64,000 nt of DNA from Branchiostoma floridae (Eukaryota > Chordata > Leptocardii > Amphioxiformes > Branchiostomatidae). Position numbers and translations under genes: made by a program. The DNA lies in NCBI RefSeq assembly GCF_000003815.2, contig NC_049989.1, forward strand, positions 15,413,265-15,477,264, written 5' to 3'. This document shows, piece by piece, positions 1-11,600 of this stretch (the first letter of the stretch is position 1; every line of letters begins with the position of its first letter). Under the pieces are notes generated by a model. That model saw only the letters and a program-made list of their open reading frames with translations, searched no databases and was not told where the DNA came from.

Positions 1-135
1 CAACACGGCAAGCTTGCTGGACCCTCCTATTCCACTCCTCCCTATCCTTCATCAGTGAACTTAGTTCAGCTGTGCTGCTCAGTCTGTCGAGCCCGAAATC
101 TCGCTTAAGTGTGTCTCAGATAATAAGATACACAA

Positions 136-242
136 AATAGCAATTACTCAAGCAACTGAACACGGGTTTGGAAACGGTCAGACTTTTCTGGTACTAGTAT
201 ATCATCCACTACCTAGTACCTTTCGTCAGTGGCACTAGTGAG
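136..242 (+). repeat. MITE fragment, GCAATTACTCAAGCAACTG family
   Basis: The sequence from about 139 matches the arms of the palindromic copy at 46850-47045 (ATTACTCAAGCA, then TTGGAAACG, then CATCCACTACCT). A third, shorter fragment lies on the minus strand at 7934-7982. Only one arm is present here. Confidence 0.5.
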
Positions 243-251
243 GAGATCTTT

Positions 252-505
252 TTTTTCTATTTTTGCTTTTGGACAGACAAGGACAATGTGGCACTGTAAC
301 TTATATTAACAGTGCCACATACGGGGTACAGTAAAAGTAGTCCTTTTTACCTCCCCGACCGAAGTCAGGTACCCATTTTTACACCTGGGTGAAGTGAGGA
401 AGGTCGTGTAAAGTGCCTTTCCCAATGGCACAACGTCGGGGGCACGGGATCGAACTCGGGACCTCTAGATTCCGAGCCGAACGCGCTACCGGTTGCGCCA
501 CAGAC
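252..505 (-). mobile_element. tRNA-derived SINE (family 1) with 9-bp TSD
   Basis: On the minus strand the element opens with a tRNA-like head: A box around TGGCGCAACCGGTAGCG and B box GAGTTCGATCC. A body with AAAGGCACTTTACACGACC follows, and the T-rich end at 252 is the 3' tail. Perfect 9-bp direct repeats GGAGATCTT (243-251 and 506-514) flank it, the hallmark of LINE-mediated insertion. Related copies are at 31164, 35455 and 37690. It is a retroposon and not a functional tRNA. Confidence 0.85.
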
Positions 506-719
506 GGAGATCTTGTTGAAGAGCAGGTTTTATTCCCCAACTACGAACGGATATATAGAGGAAGTGAAGAGAATTTTTTTAGATAGTCCGATGGAAAACA
601 AAACTAAGACAAAGCTTAGACAAGACAATTAGCTCCTTTTATTTTAGTCCAGGAGCCAATGTTGTCTGGAGGGGGTGCAAACGCCAGGTAGCAAGTACCG
701 AAAAGTTCCCCCTTCCTTG

Positions 720-2640
720 TTTATTTGTTTATTTGTTTATTACACTTCCCATAAATGGTGGGGAGACAAAACAGGTGATACCACCTCTGCAAGTTGTCTC
801 CCCGAAACAAAATACACAATACAAGTAAATAATAAGAGTCAACAATGGTATATACAGGAATAATCGGAAACAAACAATAACTTATATACAATACACATTC
901 AATTAAATAATAAGAATAATCAAAAATGGTATGCACAGTGATAATCGGAAACAAAATATAACTTATATACAAAATGCACAATGTTTATATACAAAGTTGA
1001 ACGGTTAACGTGCTCTTGTTGCGAAGCACGTCGAACAGGAGCAGAACGACGTCCAGGTACATGGGGTGTCTGTATTATAAAGGTGTGTGAATCGGTTGTG
1101 TAGGTATTTTAACAACTGACGTTTAAATGTAGCTATGTGTGATGACTGAGAGACATAGCGGCCCATGGCTCTAAGGTTCCCATCCAGCCCATTCCAAATA
1201 CTAATGAGTCTTGGGATGTATGAGGTGGCAAACTGTTGAGTTTTAGACCTAAAAGGTGTTGCCATGTTGGCCCTAAAGCTTCTAGTGCCTCTAGATGAGA
1301 AAGAAACATATTTCACTATGTCTGAGTCATATATGTTCCCAATAGACTTTACAAAGAGTAGAACGTCGGCAGCTTCTCTCCTATATGAGAGTGGTAGCAT
1401 ACCCAGAGACGTCAACCTGGATTTGTAGTCAGGATGTTCATGACCAGCACCCAGTATATACTTAGATGCACGACGCTGTACACCCTCTATAAGACTGATC
1501 AGCTTGCGAGACCCGGGGCACCAAACTGGCGAGCTGTACTCTAGCATACTTCTCACCAGAGTTATGTAGAGGGATTTCCTACTGTCTACACTGGTCGTAT
1601 NNNNNNNNNNNNNNNNNNNNNNNNNNNNNNNNNNNNNNNNNNNNNNNNNNNNNNNNNNNNNNNNNNNNNNNNNNNNNNNNNNNNNNNNNNNNNNNNNNNN
1701 NNNNNNNNNNNNNNNNNNNNNNNNNNNNNNNNNNNNNNNNNNNNNNNNNNNNNNNNNNNNNNNNNNNNNNNNNNNNNNNNNNNNNNNNNNNNNNNNNNNN
1801 NNNNNNNNNNNNNNNNNNNNNNNNNNNNNNNNNNNNNNNNNNNNNNNNNNNNNNNNNNNNNNNNNNNNNNNNNNNNNNNNNNNNNNNNNNNNNNNNNNNN
1901 NNNNNNNNNNNNNNNNNNNNNNNNNNNNNNNNNNNNNNNNNNNNNNNNNNNNNNNNNNNNNNNNNNNNNNNNNNNNNNNNNNNNNNNNNNNNNNNNNNNN
2001 NNNNNNNNNNNNNNNNNNNNNNNNNNNNNNNNNNNNNNNNNNNNNNNNNNNNNNNNNNNNNNNNNNNNNNNNNNNNNNNNNNNNNNNNNNNNNNNNNNNN
2101 NNNNNNNNNNNNNNNNNNNNNNNNNNNNNNNNNNNNNNNNNNNNNNNNNNNNNNNNNNNNNNNNNNNNNNNNNNNNNNNNNNNNNNNNNNNNNNNNNNNN
2201 NNNNNNNNNNNNNNNNNNNNNNNNNNNNNNNNNNNNNNNNNNNNNNNNNNNNNNNNNNNNNNNNNNNNNNNNNNNNNNNNNNNNNNNNNNNNNNNNNNNN
2301 NNNNNNNNNNNNNNNNNNNNNNNNNNNNNNNNNNNNNNNNNNNNNNNNNNNAAATTTGAATTAAGGCCTTGGGGGAAGTTCACCCCTAAAACAAACATTT
2401 GTTACTTGTGGGTTAAAAGTATATTTGGAACGGAGTTAAATGCTTTGGAGAAATCAAGAAAAAGCATATCCACTTGTCCCCCCTTATCTAGAACAGAGCC
2501 AATCTGGTGATACACCTCAAGCAGCTGGGTGGTGGTAGAGCGACCTTTGACAAAGCCATGTTGGAGAGAATGTATCTTGTCATACAACTTGGGAAACACT
2601 GCGTGTTAAGGATGCGATTGTTAAGGATGCGATTGTTCAT
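720..2640 (-). mobile_element. CR1/L2-like non-LTR retrotransposon, broken
   Basis: Minus-strand pieces of one LINE. 2402-2599 encodes the reverse-transcriptase palm start: QHGFVKGRSTTTQLLEVYH, then MLFLDFSKAFNSVPN, the motif A region with its Asp. 1005-1556 encodes the C-terminal part beginning LEYSSPVWCPGS and VQRRASKYILG. The middle of the RT, including the catalytic YxDD region, falls in the 751-N gap. A stop shortly after the motif A block shows the copy is dead. The 3' end is marked by an AAATAAACAA-type tail (plus strand 720-742). The pattern is that of the Jockey superfamily; the exact clade is inference. Confidence 0.82.
1601..2351. other. Assembly gap (751 N)
   Basis: A run of N inside the LINE, probably unresolved retrotransposon sequence. 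Confidence 0.99.
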
Positions 2641-2687
2641 TTTTAGTTTTTTTCTTCAAATCTTTATTTCAATAACACTACATCAAG

Positions 2688-2962
2688 CAGTGACTGCATT
2701 TTGAAAGGTAAGCACACGTGCCAAATTTTCGACATCCAGTTGGAAGGTGCGAAGCTGAACCGCAACGATGGCTGGGAGCTGCCCAAGTCCTACTTACCCC
2801 TTCTCCGCAAGGAGGCGGGGTGAGGAGCAGAAGATCCACGCAAGTCTCGACCTAGTTCTCGCAAATCTCGCGAGAACTAGGTCACTCCGTGATCAAGATG
2901 GACTGATAGCCGTCGAAAATTTGGATGTATACGTGTGTTTACCTTTCAAAATGCAGTCACTG
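2688..2962. mobile_element. 275-bp TIR element (CAGTGACTGCATTTTG)
   Basis: Both ends carry the inverted repeat CAGTGACTGCATTTTGAAAG, extending about 30 bp with one mismatch. The centre has a second perfect hairpin around 2848-2880 (CCTAGTTCTCGC ... GCGAGAACTAGG). It carries no transposase, so it is a MITE. No convincing target duplication was seen. It lies in the intron upstream of the first visible exon, and the ORF across it (2768-2971) is not a gene. Confidence 0.7.
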
Positions 2963-3012
2963 TGTACATAAGTGACTAATGAATCTCTTTTGATGGTGTT
3001 TCACACTCACAG

Positions 3013-3156
3013 GAAGCTAATAAGAGACGGGACAACGCAATCCTCCAGAAGGAGTTGGCCATGAAGGAAAGAGACAACGCGTTACAGGAGAGGACAGCGG
3101 CGCAGCACGAGAGAGATTATGCCGTTAAGGCAGAGAAGGAAGCTCTCAGATTAAAA
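3013..3156 (+). CDS. Coiled-coil gene, first visible exon
   Basis: Encodes 48 residues from [10 protein letters not shown] to EKEALRLK. The acceptor is the AG at 3011-3012 after a pyrimidine-rich tract, and the donor GTACGC begins at 3157. Both borders are phase 0, so it must be joined to an unseen upstream exon. It contains [11 protein letters not shown], the same ERD pattern as the later exons. Confidence 0.72.
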
Positions 3157-6100
3157 GTACGCATTGCGTTTGTATAGTATTACGTAGTTAGGCTACAGCA
3201 AGTAAACTTTATGAAAGCCACCTAAATTTAATGTAAGAGGGTGAATAAATCAAAAAGTTTATTTGCAAGTTCGTGCCCGAGGGCTAATTGCAAGTACATG
3301 GTATAAACATAGATATAACGGTTACAAGTAACAATGGACAGTTATGAACAATATTCTACTCTAATACTAGTGTTGGCTATTTCTAAACAGGTTGGGTTTG
3401 ACTTCTTTTTTGGAAGCAGAGGGAGACGAAAAGCCCCACTTTTTCTAAAAGTTGTGGGCTCTGTGATTTCAAGAGACAAGTGGCTTTTTGTTCGTCTGTC
3501 AATGGGGGGAAGTTGGGATAAGTCTTTCTGGGTTCTCTAAACAGGGTGATTCAATAAATGAATACAAGATGGGTAAAGAAACAAGACTGCCGAGACAGAC
3601 ACCATAAACGTTGTAACAAGAACTGAAGCGACAAAAGATTGTATTACTAATAATTTTTTCGTTATTTCTGTATTCAAGAAATGCACCAAGTGGCTCTAGT
3701 GTTTTCGGCTGGTGCCACCAGGTTGACAAATACAGCCGTGGCTACTACATTGGTGCGACTTTTACTACTAGTATATCGAACTAGTTGCCCCTCTACAACT
3801 ACCGTTGTGGCTACATGTTCCTCACTAGTGTCACTTCTACAAGTGCAACCAAGTACACGACATATGTATCCAATTTGGCATTTTTATCGTCATGCGCACC
3901 ATCTCCAGAAGGGAAAAATTATAATGAACGCACTGATATCATCCAAAAATTCACTTGCAGTGGCCTAACGATACATATAGTCTTTCCTGCACCAAATGGT
4001 GCATAGGAAGGCGCCCATCTCCGTTTTTGTAGCCCTGGGCCACACAACAATTGTGCAATCACTACAGCAGACTAGCAGTACGGCTAGTCCACTGGTAGTG
4101 GTCTGTGCTCAACAACTATAATATTTCAATAAGTTTATTGCAAATTCTTGCCCGAGAGCTAATTGCAAGTGACAAAAAATGACAGACGAATAATGGTTAA
4201 CACTAAAACAGTGCAGTAAGCGGCTGCTCTAGTCTAACTTTAAGATGTAACTTATTGGGTTTGCCTTCTTTTTCTGAGACAGTGGAAGACGAAAGATCCC
4301 ACTTTTTCTGTAATGTGTGGGTTTTGCGACGTTAAAAGGAGAGAAGTTTTTGTCTGTAAACATGGAGATATTAGGATAGAATTTGGTGGCTCTTTTCTCT
4401 CTTGATCATAGAAGGGGTAGTTTAAAAAATAATCGTTTCCAAATACTGCGTGCTAAACAGAAAAAGCAGCATGTACCATTTGTTAAAGTCTTTGGGATAA
4501 CTCGGCAACGGGGATCGAACTCACGACCTACTGAATGCAAGGCAAACACTCTACCCACTCTGCAATTGCAATGCACTGATTTGGCTTTGTGTTTTAATCA
4601 TAAGTATGAATAATGCTGTGCATATTGACACTTGCTTAACTCTTAGCTTGGACTATTTCCAATTGCATTAGCTTACCTTCACTCCAAGTTTAGCATTCAG
4701 AATGAGGTTCGCCCAAAGTTCTTCGAAGGGTCAAACACAAAGTGCCCATCACTTCACTGGTCATCACTTCATCTCTCATCAACGTTACTTCGTCTTTTGT
4801 CGGTACTAAATTCAGAAAGAGCTCCACTGTTCAACCCTAATGCACAGGGGATTTTGTGCATCTTTTGATGCATCGAGTCTTTTGTCAGAGTAGGGCCTTT
4901 TGTATATTAGAAGCGACGATGCGGCAAATCCGCTCTCATCGATTGACGACCTGTCACTGGCTCTTTTGTCAGTTTTGGCTAAAATAGACTTGGAAGTGAA
5001 AATGAAGGATAAGGGTATTAGGTATGATGCACACTTTCACTTATAGCAGTTAATCCGACTGTGTAAAATACATCAGGAGGGATAGAATATTCTGTGACTC
5101 AAGAGTTGGACTCACTCGCGATTTTTTTTGAGGACTCGCTCGGTGTTCTAGTGGAAACTCTGAAGACATGGGACGTCATCAATGGATCAAATGTCGTCGT
5201 AAGTCGGTATCGTCTCCCGGTTTTAATAGTTCAAGTTGTGTACGAGTTTGAATTTTCAGTAGAACGTTATAGTTCGCTGTGATCATATTGGAAGAAAACT
5301 ACACGTGCTTCATATATTACCAAAAAACATAGTCGTCTACAGAAAAAATACTGTAAATGCATTTAAATTCGTGTGGATTTAATTTCACGGTAGCGGGTAA
5401 AAGGACTTTTCGCGATGGTTTTAAGTTCGCGGTAGTACCATGCACTGTAGTCTCTTACTGCCACGGAAAATGTTCGCGGTGAAGCGGCCACCACAAAAAC
5501 CGCGAACATTTAACCACCGCGAAAGTTTCTGCATTTACAGTACTACTTGTGTATCGCATAAATTCAAGGGTTTCTGTTTTCTTATTCCCAGGAGAAAGCA
5601 GAGAAGGAGATGGCAGAAGCTATCGCTAAGCGCGAAGAAGCTATGAACGAAAGATACGAGACTCGCTTGGAAACCGAGAGAGCTTTGAAAGAACTAAAGG
5701 AAGCCATCGTGACACGGGAGGCGGCGCTAGAAGAGGCTCGGGCCGCGAAGGAACAGCAGGATGAGACCCTGAAAGAAATGGAAGAAGCATTTAAGGAGCG
5801 AGATTTGGGTGAGTAGGTAAAGGGTAAAATGTCAATCTTGAAGGGAAGTGGATTGTTAATGTGTCGATAAACAGCTCCCTTTCCACGAGATTGTGTACAA
5901 ATTGCTCAATGAATGCAGTTATGAAACCGAAAGAAACACTTTTTTTTTCAGTTTGCCAACAGTCACAGTCTCACCAAGCTTTTACCACCTAAGAGATCAC
6001 CAAAAGACTATATTTCTACTAAAAGCACAAAATCCCACCATCATACAGAACGTGGGACAGTTCATTAACCACTGCCTTCAAAGAAGAAGTCAAACCCGAC

Positions 6101-7860
6101 AATAGTATTGATTGTATCATATAGTTGACTAGACACTAGTTTTAGGTATCACACGGTCTACTTCTCTTAGTCCTTGTGCAATTAGCATGATTTTGCAAAT
6201 AAACATTAAATCATTAAGTTAATCCAATGTGTCTTGGGTACGGTACTGGAAGGTGGAGCCGCATTTCACCTTCCCAGCTGATGTAGCAAGTGGTAGGACA
6301 GAACTGGAGGAGCTGGACACCATACAATTTGTTTGTATACGAAAACAGTAGTTAAAATTCGTTAGGCTAGACCATGTCAAGATACACATCATGTATTTGC
6401 TTGCAAATGTTACCTCTGTAAATGTATTTTTTTATCCTATTGCCTTAATTTAGTGAATATTATTAAAATATTTTAGATTTTTTAAATAAAATTCTACAGC
6501 TGTTCAGGCCAAAGACGCCGCGGTGTTTGAAGAGAAAGCAGCCGAGGAGGAGCGAGATCTCGCGGTACACGAAAGAGACAAGGCACTGGAACAGCTCAGG
6601 GAAGCGATCAATGAAAAAGACCGGGCGACCCAACACGTAAGAACCGCCCAAGAACAGCTAGTGGCCGCGTTGAGCGATAAAGAGACGCTGGCTTCAGAGA
6701 GAGATAGTGTCGTGCAAGAGCGCCACCGTGCGGTTGAGGAGCGAGACGCAGGTATGGAGGCGGAGCACGCCAGGGCCATGTTTGCCCGTATTTCAAAAGA
6801 CTCTGACGAAGGTAACTAGAATATACAAACCTCTTATAGGAGCAAGTCGCTTGGCCCATCTTGAGCTTGCAGTAAGTTCTATACTCCACGCAAACGTAAA
6901 TACATCTATAATATCTATGTGTGTGTATGTGCGTATGCTGCGTGCATTTGTATGTACGTGTGTATGTGTGAGCGTACAAATGCATGTAACGTTACGTGTG
7001 ACTTTATACCTGGAATTGTAACGCGTACAGTGAGATACGTTGTTACAAATCAAAGTGTATTGATACTGACTGTGTGATTGTGTGTGTGTGTGTGAGTGTG
7101 AGTGTGTGTATGCGTGTACGAATGTGTGAGTGTCTCTAGCTGTGCACGTGTGTGCGTGTTTGAGTGTGCGTGTGTACATGTATGAATGTGCGCGAGCATG
7201 TCCATGAGTGTGTGTGTGTGTGTGTGTTCTTACGTGTTAATATGTGGTGTATTAACCTTTGAAACCAGAAGCTGTTAATACACAGGCGACCACATCATAT
7301 ATTGCTCCCTATAACTAGATACGCAGCTTGGCTGACTACACATCACAGTTGTAGCACGTATACGTAACAAACACATTTCCTGTACCACATAACATACATT
7401 TTCATAATTCCACCAGGTGCCATCATACCACCACCTCAAAATAAGTTGTTATAGAGGCCTTCTCAACACCTAAATATCTGAATTGTATTACATTTAAGAT
7501 ATCTAACATTCGGTGTTCAAGACAATCATGGGAATACCTCTTTACTACCGTTTTTTGAGGTGGCGGTATAATGGCACTTGGTGGAATTGTGATAGTCAAT
7601 GTTACAATTCCCTGTAAGCTTTAACTCGTATATTTCAACACACAGCACGCAAGGACTTAGAGACGGCCGTGAAGGAACGCCACAAGGCTCTACGTGAGCG
7701 AGACGAGGCCGTGGAGGCCAATGTCAAGGCCATGATGGAGAAGGACAAGACTCTGATCAGTATGGAGAAGATGACAGAAAGACTGAACATGTCCAAACGG
7801 GTCCGGGACGCCGCCATACGAGAGAAGGACGATGCTGTCAAGCATATGGTAGGAGTTTCT

Positions 7861-7934
<74 letters not shown>

Positions 7935-8554
7935 ATTACAAAATTACATCCAGTGGCTTGAATAACTGCTATTTGGCATCTCTCTCTGTCTCTCTCCCTC
8001 TGTCTCTCTCTCTCTGTCTCTCTCTTTGTCTGTCTCTCTTTCTCTCTAACTCTTTCGCCTTTTATGCCTCTGTGTGTTCTCTCTTTGTTTTCACTCAGTC
8101 TAATGTCTTGTTCCTGCTGTTTTTCATGCAATTTAGCGTCTGAAAAATATCTTAGTCAACTTACACAGCGGATTTTATGACACATACCCGTCGTTAACGT
8201 AACCTATGCATTTGTACACACACGCTAAAACCATGACAAAGGCGTTGAAAATTGTTAAGTAAACTTTTGTTTTGTATGAAAGAAAACAATGAAATTCCAA
8301 TCATTTACCTCTATGGAAGTATAGTATCTATCGATAGAATATCTATGGAATTTTCTACATGTCAAAGTCATTTCTACATTCCTATCATGGAATGCAGCGG
8401 GGTTCAAAGCCTTCCTCAATAATTACGCAAATCAGCACATGATTAGAAATCAAAACCGAGCGTACCACTGCAGTACCGAACCAAGAGACTAGGCGTGTAT
8501 GTTGAGGTCTAATTAAGACTTACACACCAAATATCAACCTGAAGACAATCCGTA

Positions 8555-8601
<47 letters not shown>

Positions 8602-11600
8602 TCAGACACACGAACACACACACACACACACACATCCAGACACACGAACACAGACACACACACACACACACATTCAGACACACACAAACACAAACACACG
8701 CACTCGAAAACATCTTGGCGAAGGTAATAAATTCTTGACGACTTGCAAGAAAACGTACCTTTCCTATTACGACGTGCACATCTATGTCTAGCTTCAATAA
8801 AATTCAGACAAGCATATAAATGCGCTAATGTGGTTTAAAGTTACGAGGCGTTCTAAAAATTATCGATGTCAGTAGAGTGAGTTTGCAAAACTTTATGATT
8901 GAAGGCGTGTGGGCGGAACCACCGCATGACGGTGCCAGGGGAGGATTCTGAAACTGCCCCAGTGATGATTGATGGCGCATTGATATTTGGGACCGCTTTG
9001 GTAACTTAACCCGAGGGACCTTCCTCACCTGAGCGTCTTCAAGGCAAAGGAGATAGGATCAATGCTGTCAAGGACTGGACTGATCACTGAAATTGGGGAC
9101 ATGTGAGATAAACCCTGGATATCTTGTTAAATGGGTACTAAACTCCTGGAGGGAGTGTTACTGTAAATGACTTTAAGCTCGCGGAAATTTAATTTCGCGG
9201 CAGCGGGAAAATAGACTTTTCGTGGTGGTTTTAATTTTGCAGTAGCACCATGCACTGTACATATTCTCCTACTACCATGGAAAAATGTTCGTGGTAGTTT
9301 TAAATTCGCGCTGAAAGTTCCTGCTTTTACAGTATTTTCCAATGGATTATGTATCTAGGAATCAGCAACCTTTTTGCAGAATTTCACTTGTGGTGTGTTT
9401 GTACAACTCACTAAACCTATGTAGACCCTATTCATGTATTCTCTATACATACGGACACTTCCTTTATCGTGCATATTTTCGGAATACATGAGGAACACTA
9501 AGCACACCAAGTAGGCCAATTGATCAGTAGATATCAAAGTACACAGAACAAGACGAGATTTTTTTAGTGCCCCTTACCCTGGGGGCCAGCCGGGATCGGG
9601 CAGCTAGGACAATTTATTCGGTGGCCCAAGACAGTCAGGCCCGCCAATCTCCTATTAGCGCCCCGGGGAGTTTAAGCCCGATGAGGTCCACCTACCCCTT
9701 TAGGGTATACGTAGCGATAACTCCTTCGGGCTTAAACTTCCCGGAGCGCTAATGTGAGATCGGCAGGCTGACTGCCTTGGCTCCCCGAGCAAAACTCGCT
9801 AGCTACCCGGTCCTGTCTGGCTCCCAGGATAAGTGCACCTGAAATTAGTATTGTAACCTAACTTAAGTCTGGCATTGTCAGGCACATTGTATTCATCCAT
9901 TGATTAATTAGAGAGTACTTGGGGAGTTTACTTTATGGGTACTGTATCGTGTGATGTGAAGTAGTATGAATTTTTACTTCCTAAAATTAATATCAATCGG
10001 AAAATAACACTCCCTTGTTGAGTAAAATGCCCCTTTAAGAAGATATCATCCACATTCAACAATTCATATACTATATGATTTTTAAAATGATCTTATTTGT
10101 TGCACATATCCAAAAATTAAAACCAAATGATAAATAGAATGAAAGAAAACGTGCAAGGAGGGAACAGAAGCCTCTACGTCTTTTTATGGTCCCCCCTCTA
10201 GATAACAATGAAACATAATGCAAGTAGTCAAAGCGAAATAATAACAAATTACACGAAGAAAATCATAACGCTGCAATTGATCAAAAATAAACATTATTTA
10301 CAGAATCATAAAGAAATATATCGAAATTATAGAATTATCTGTCAGCAAATTTCAAAGGAAATATAGGACATCCATACATACGGCCGGTGTAATTTCATTC
10401 CAAATCGCTTCGGTTCCAAAACTTTTAGAGAAGAAAACTTGTTATGAAGAATGACGTTGAGTTGTGAGGATTTCTTGATATCATCAGCAATTCAAAAACA
10501 ATCTGACAATGGTTGGGCGTTCAAGGACACACTGGTCTTTTGCCAGTTCTCGTGATCCTGGCTTTCAAAACTGTTACTGGTTTTATTGGATTCTGATTCA
10601 GCGATGGAAAGGCTTGTCCGTGCTGGCATGTTTTCAAATAAGGCAACAGCAAGTAAAGTTTTCGGATGACATCCTTTGCAGACTGCAGAAATAGTGAGAA
10701 AACAACATGGATAAAAAGCAAGATATCTAGTTTTCAAAATAGACAACATAAATGTTGTACAAGAATCTAGTATTGCTCATCATCTTCGGAGGGGAAATTT
10801 GTTTTCTCTTTCAAAATCAGGCGAAATTAAAAGCTAATAACAACCTCCAAGTTAATTTTTGGTCTTCCAGTTTAAGTCCGGACAAACCTTAATCATTTGA
10901 AAAATGATTAAACAGATGAATTGATATTGCAAGTATGATGTATTATAAAAGGTAATTGATATCTATATTGCAATTTGATGTCTCCAGAAACAAAGCAAAT
11001 TCTGGAGAATTCTGGCTCAGGTTCCCCGAATTTTAGAGAAATCTAGCTCTGGGCCAGAATTCTGCAGAATTATCCAGAATTCTGTCGCAGAGCCAGACTT
11101 CTCCAGAATTGGCTTTATTCCAGGAGACATCTATAATTATTATTACAATCTACATATTAATTACCTTTAGTATATCATACTTACAAACGTTAATCAATTT
11201 TTTAATCGATTTTCAAATGATTAAGGTTTGTCTGGAACTAAACTGGAAGTCCAAAAGTAACCGGGGGGTGTTTGATCCATCATCCATAAAATGTACTTGC
11301 TGTGGCCTAACTCAGGATATAAGGGACAGGATAAGAACTCAGCGTGTCCAATCCTTACAGAACGGGATATTGTGGTTTCTGGTGATGTGTAGCCCAACGT
11401 ATCACTCAGGATGACTTCCTCTGATGAAATCGTCGGATTCCATTTTTGCCAGCTTATCCATAGCTTTGAATTGACTATATCAATAGCACGGCACCAGACA
11501 ATTACTTGTTATCGAAGGATTGGTCCGTTTTGACCACAATCAGCTGAAGATGAATTCGCAGTCTTTGTGGAATTTCGAAGTATCATAAGATAAATCTTCT

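Noticed and set aside
2768-2971. 67-codon frame just upstream of the first coiled-coil exon, a possible earlier exon
   Set aside because: It lies in a 275-bp TIR element and lacks the ERD composition.
6608-6985. Minus-strand frames opposite the third visible exon
   Set aside because: Shadow frames of a charged coiled-coil exon and of the TG-rich intron.
3013-7848. Homology of the coiled-coil protein to plant BPC or other named ERD-rich factors
   Set aside because: The likeness is limited to charged heptads; no diagnostic domain is present, so no name is given.
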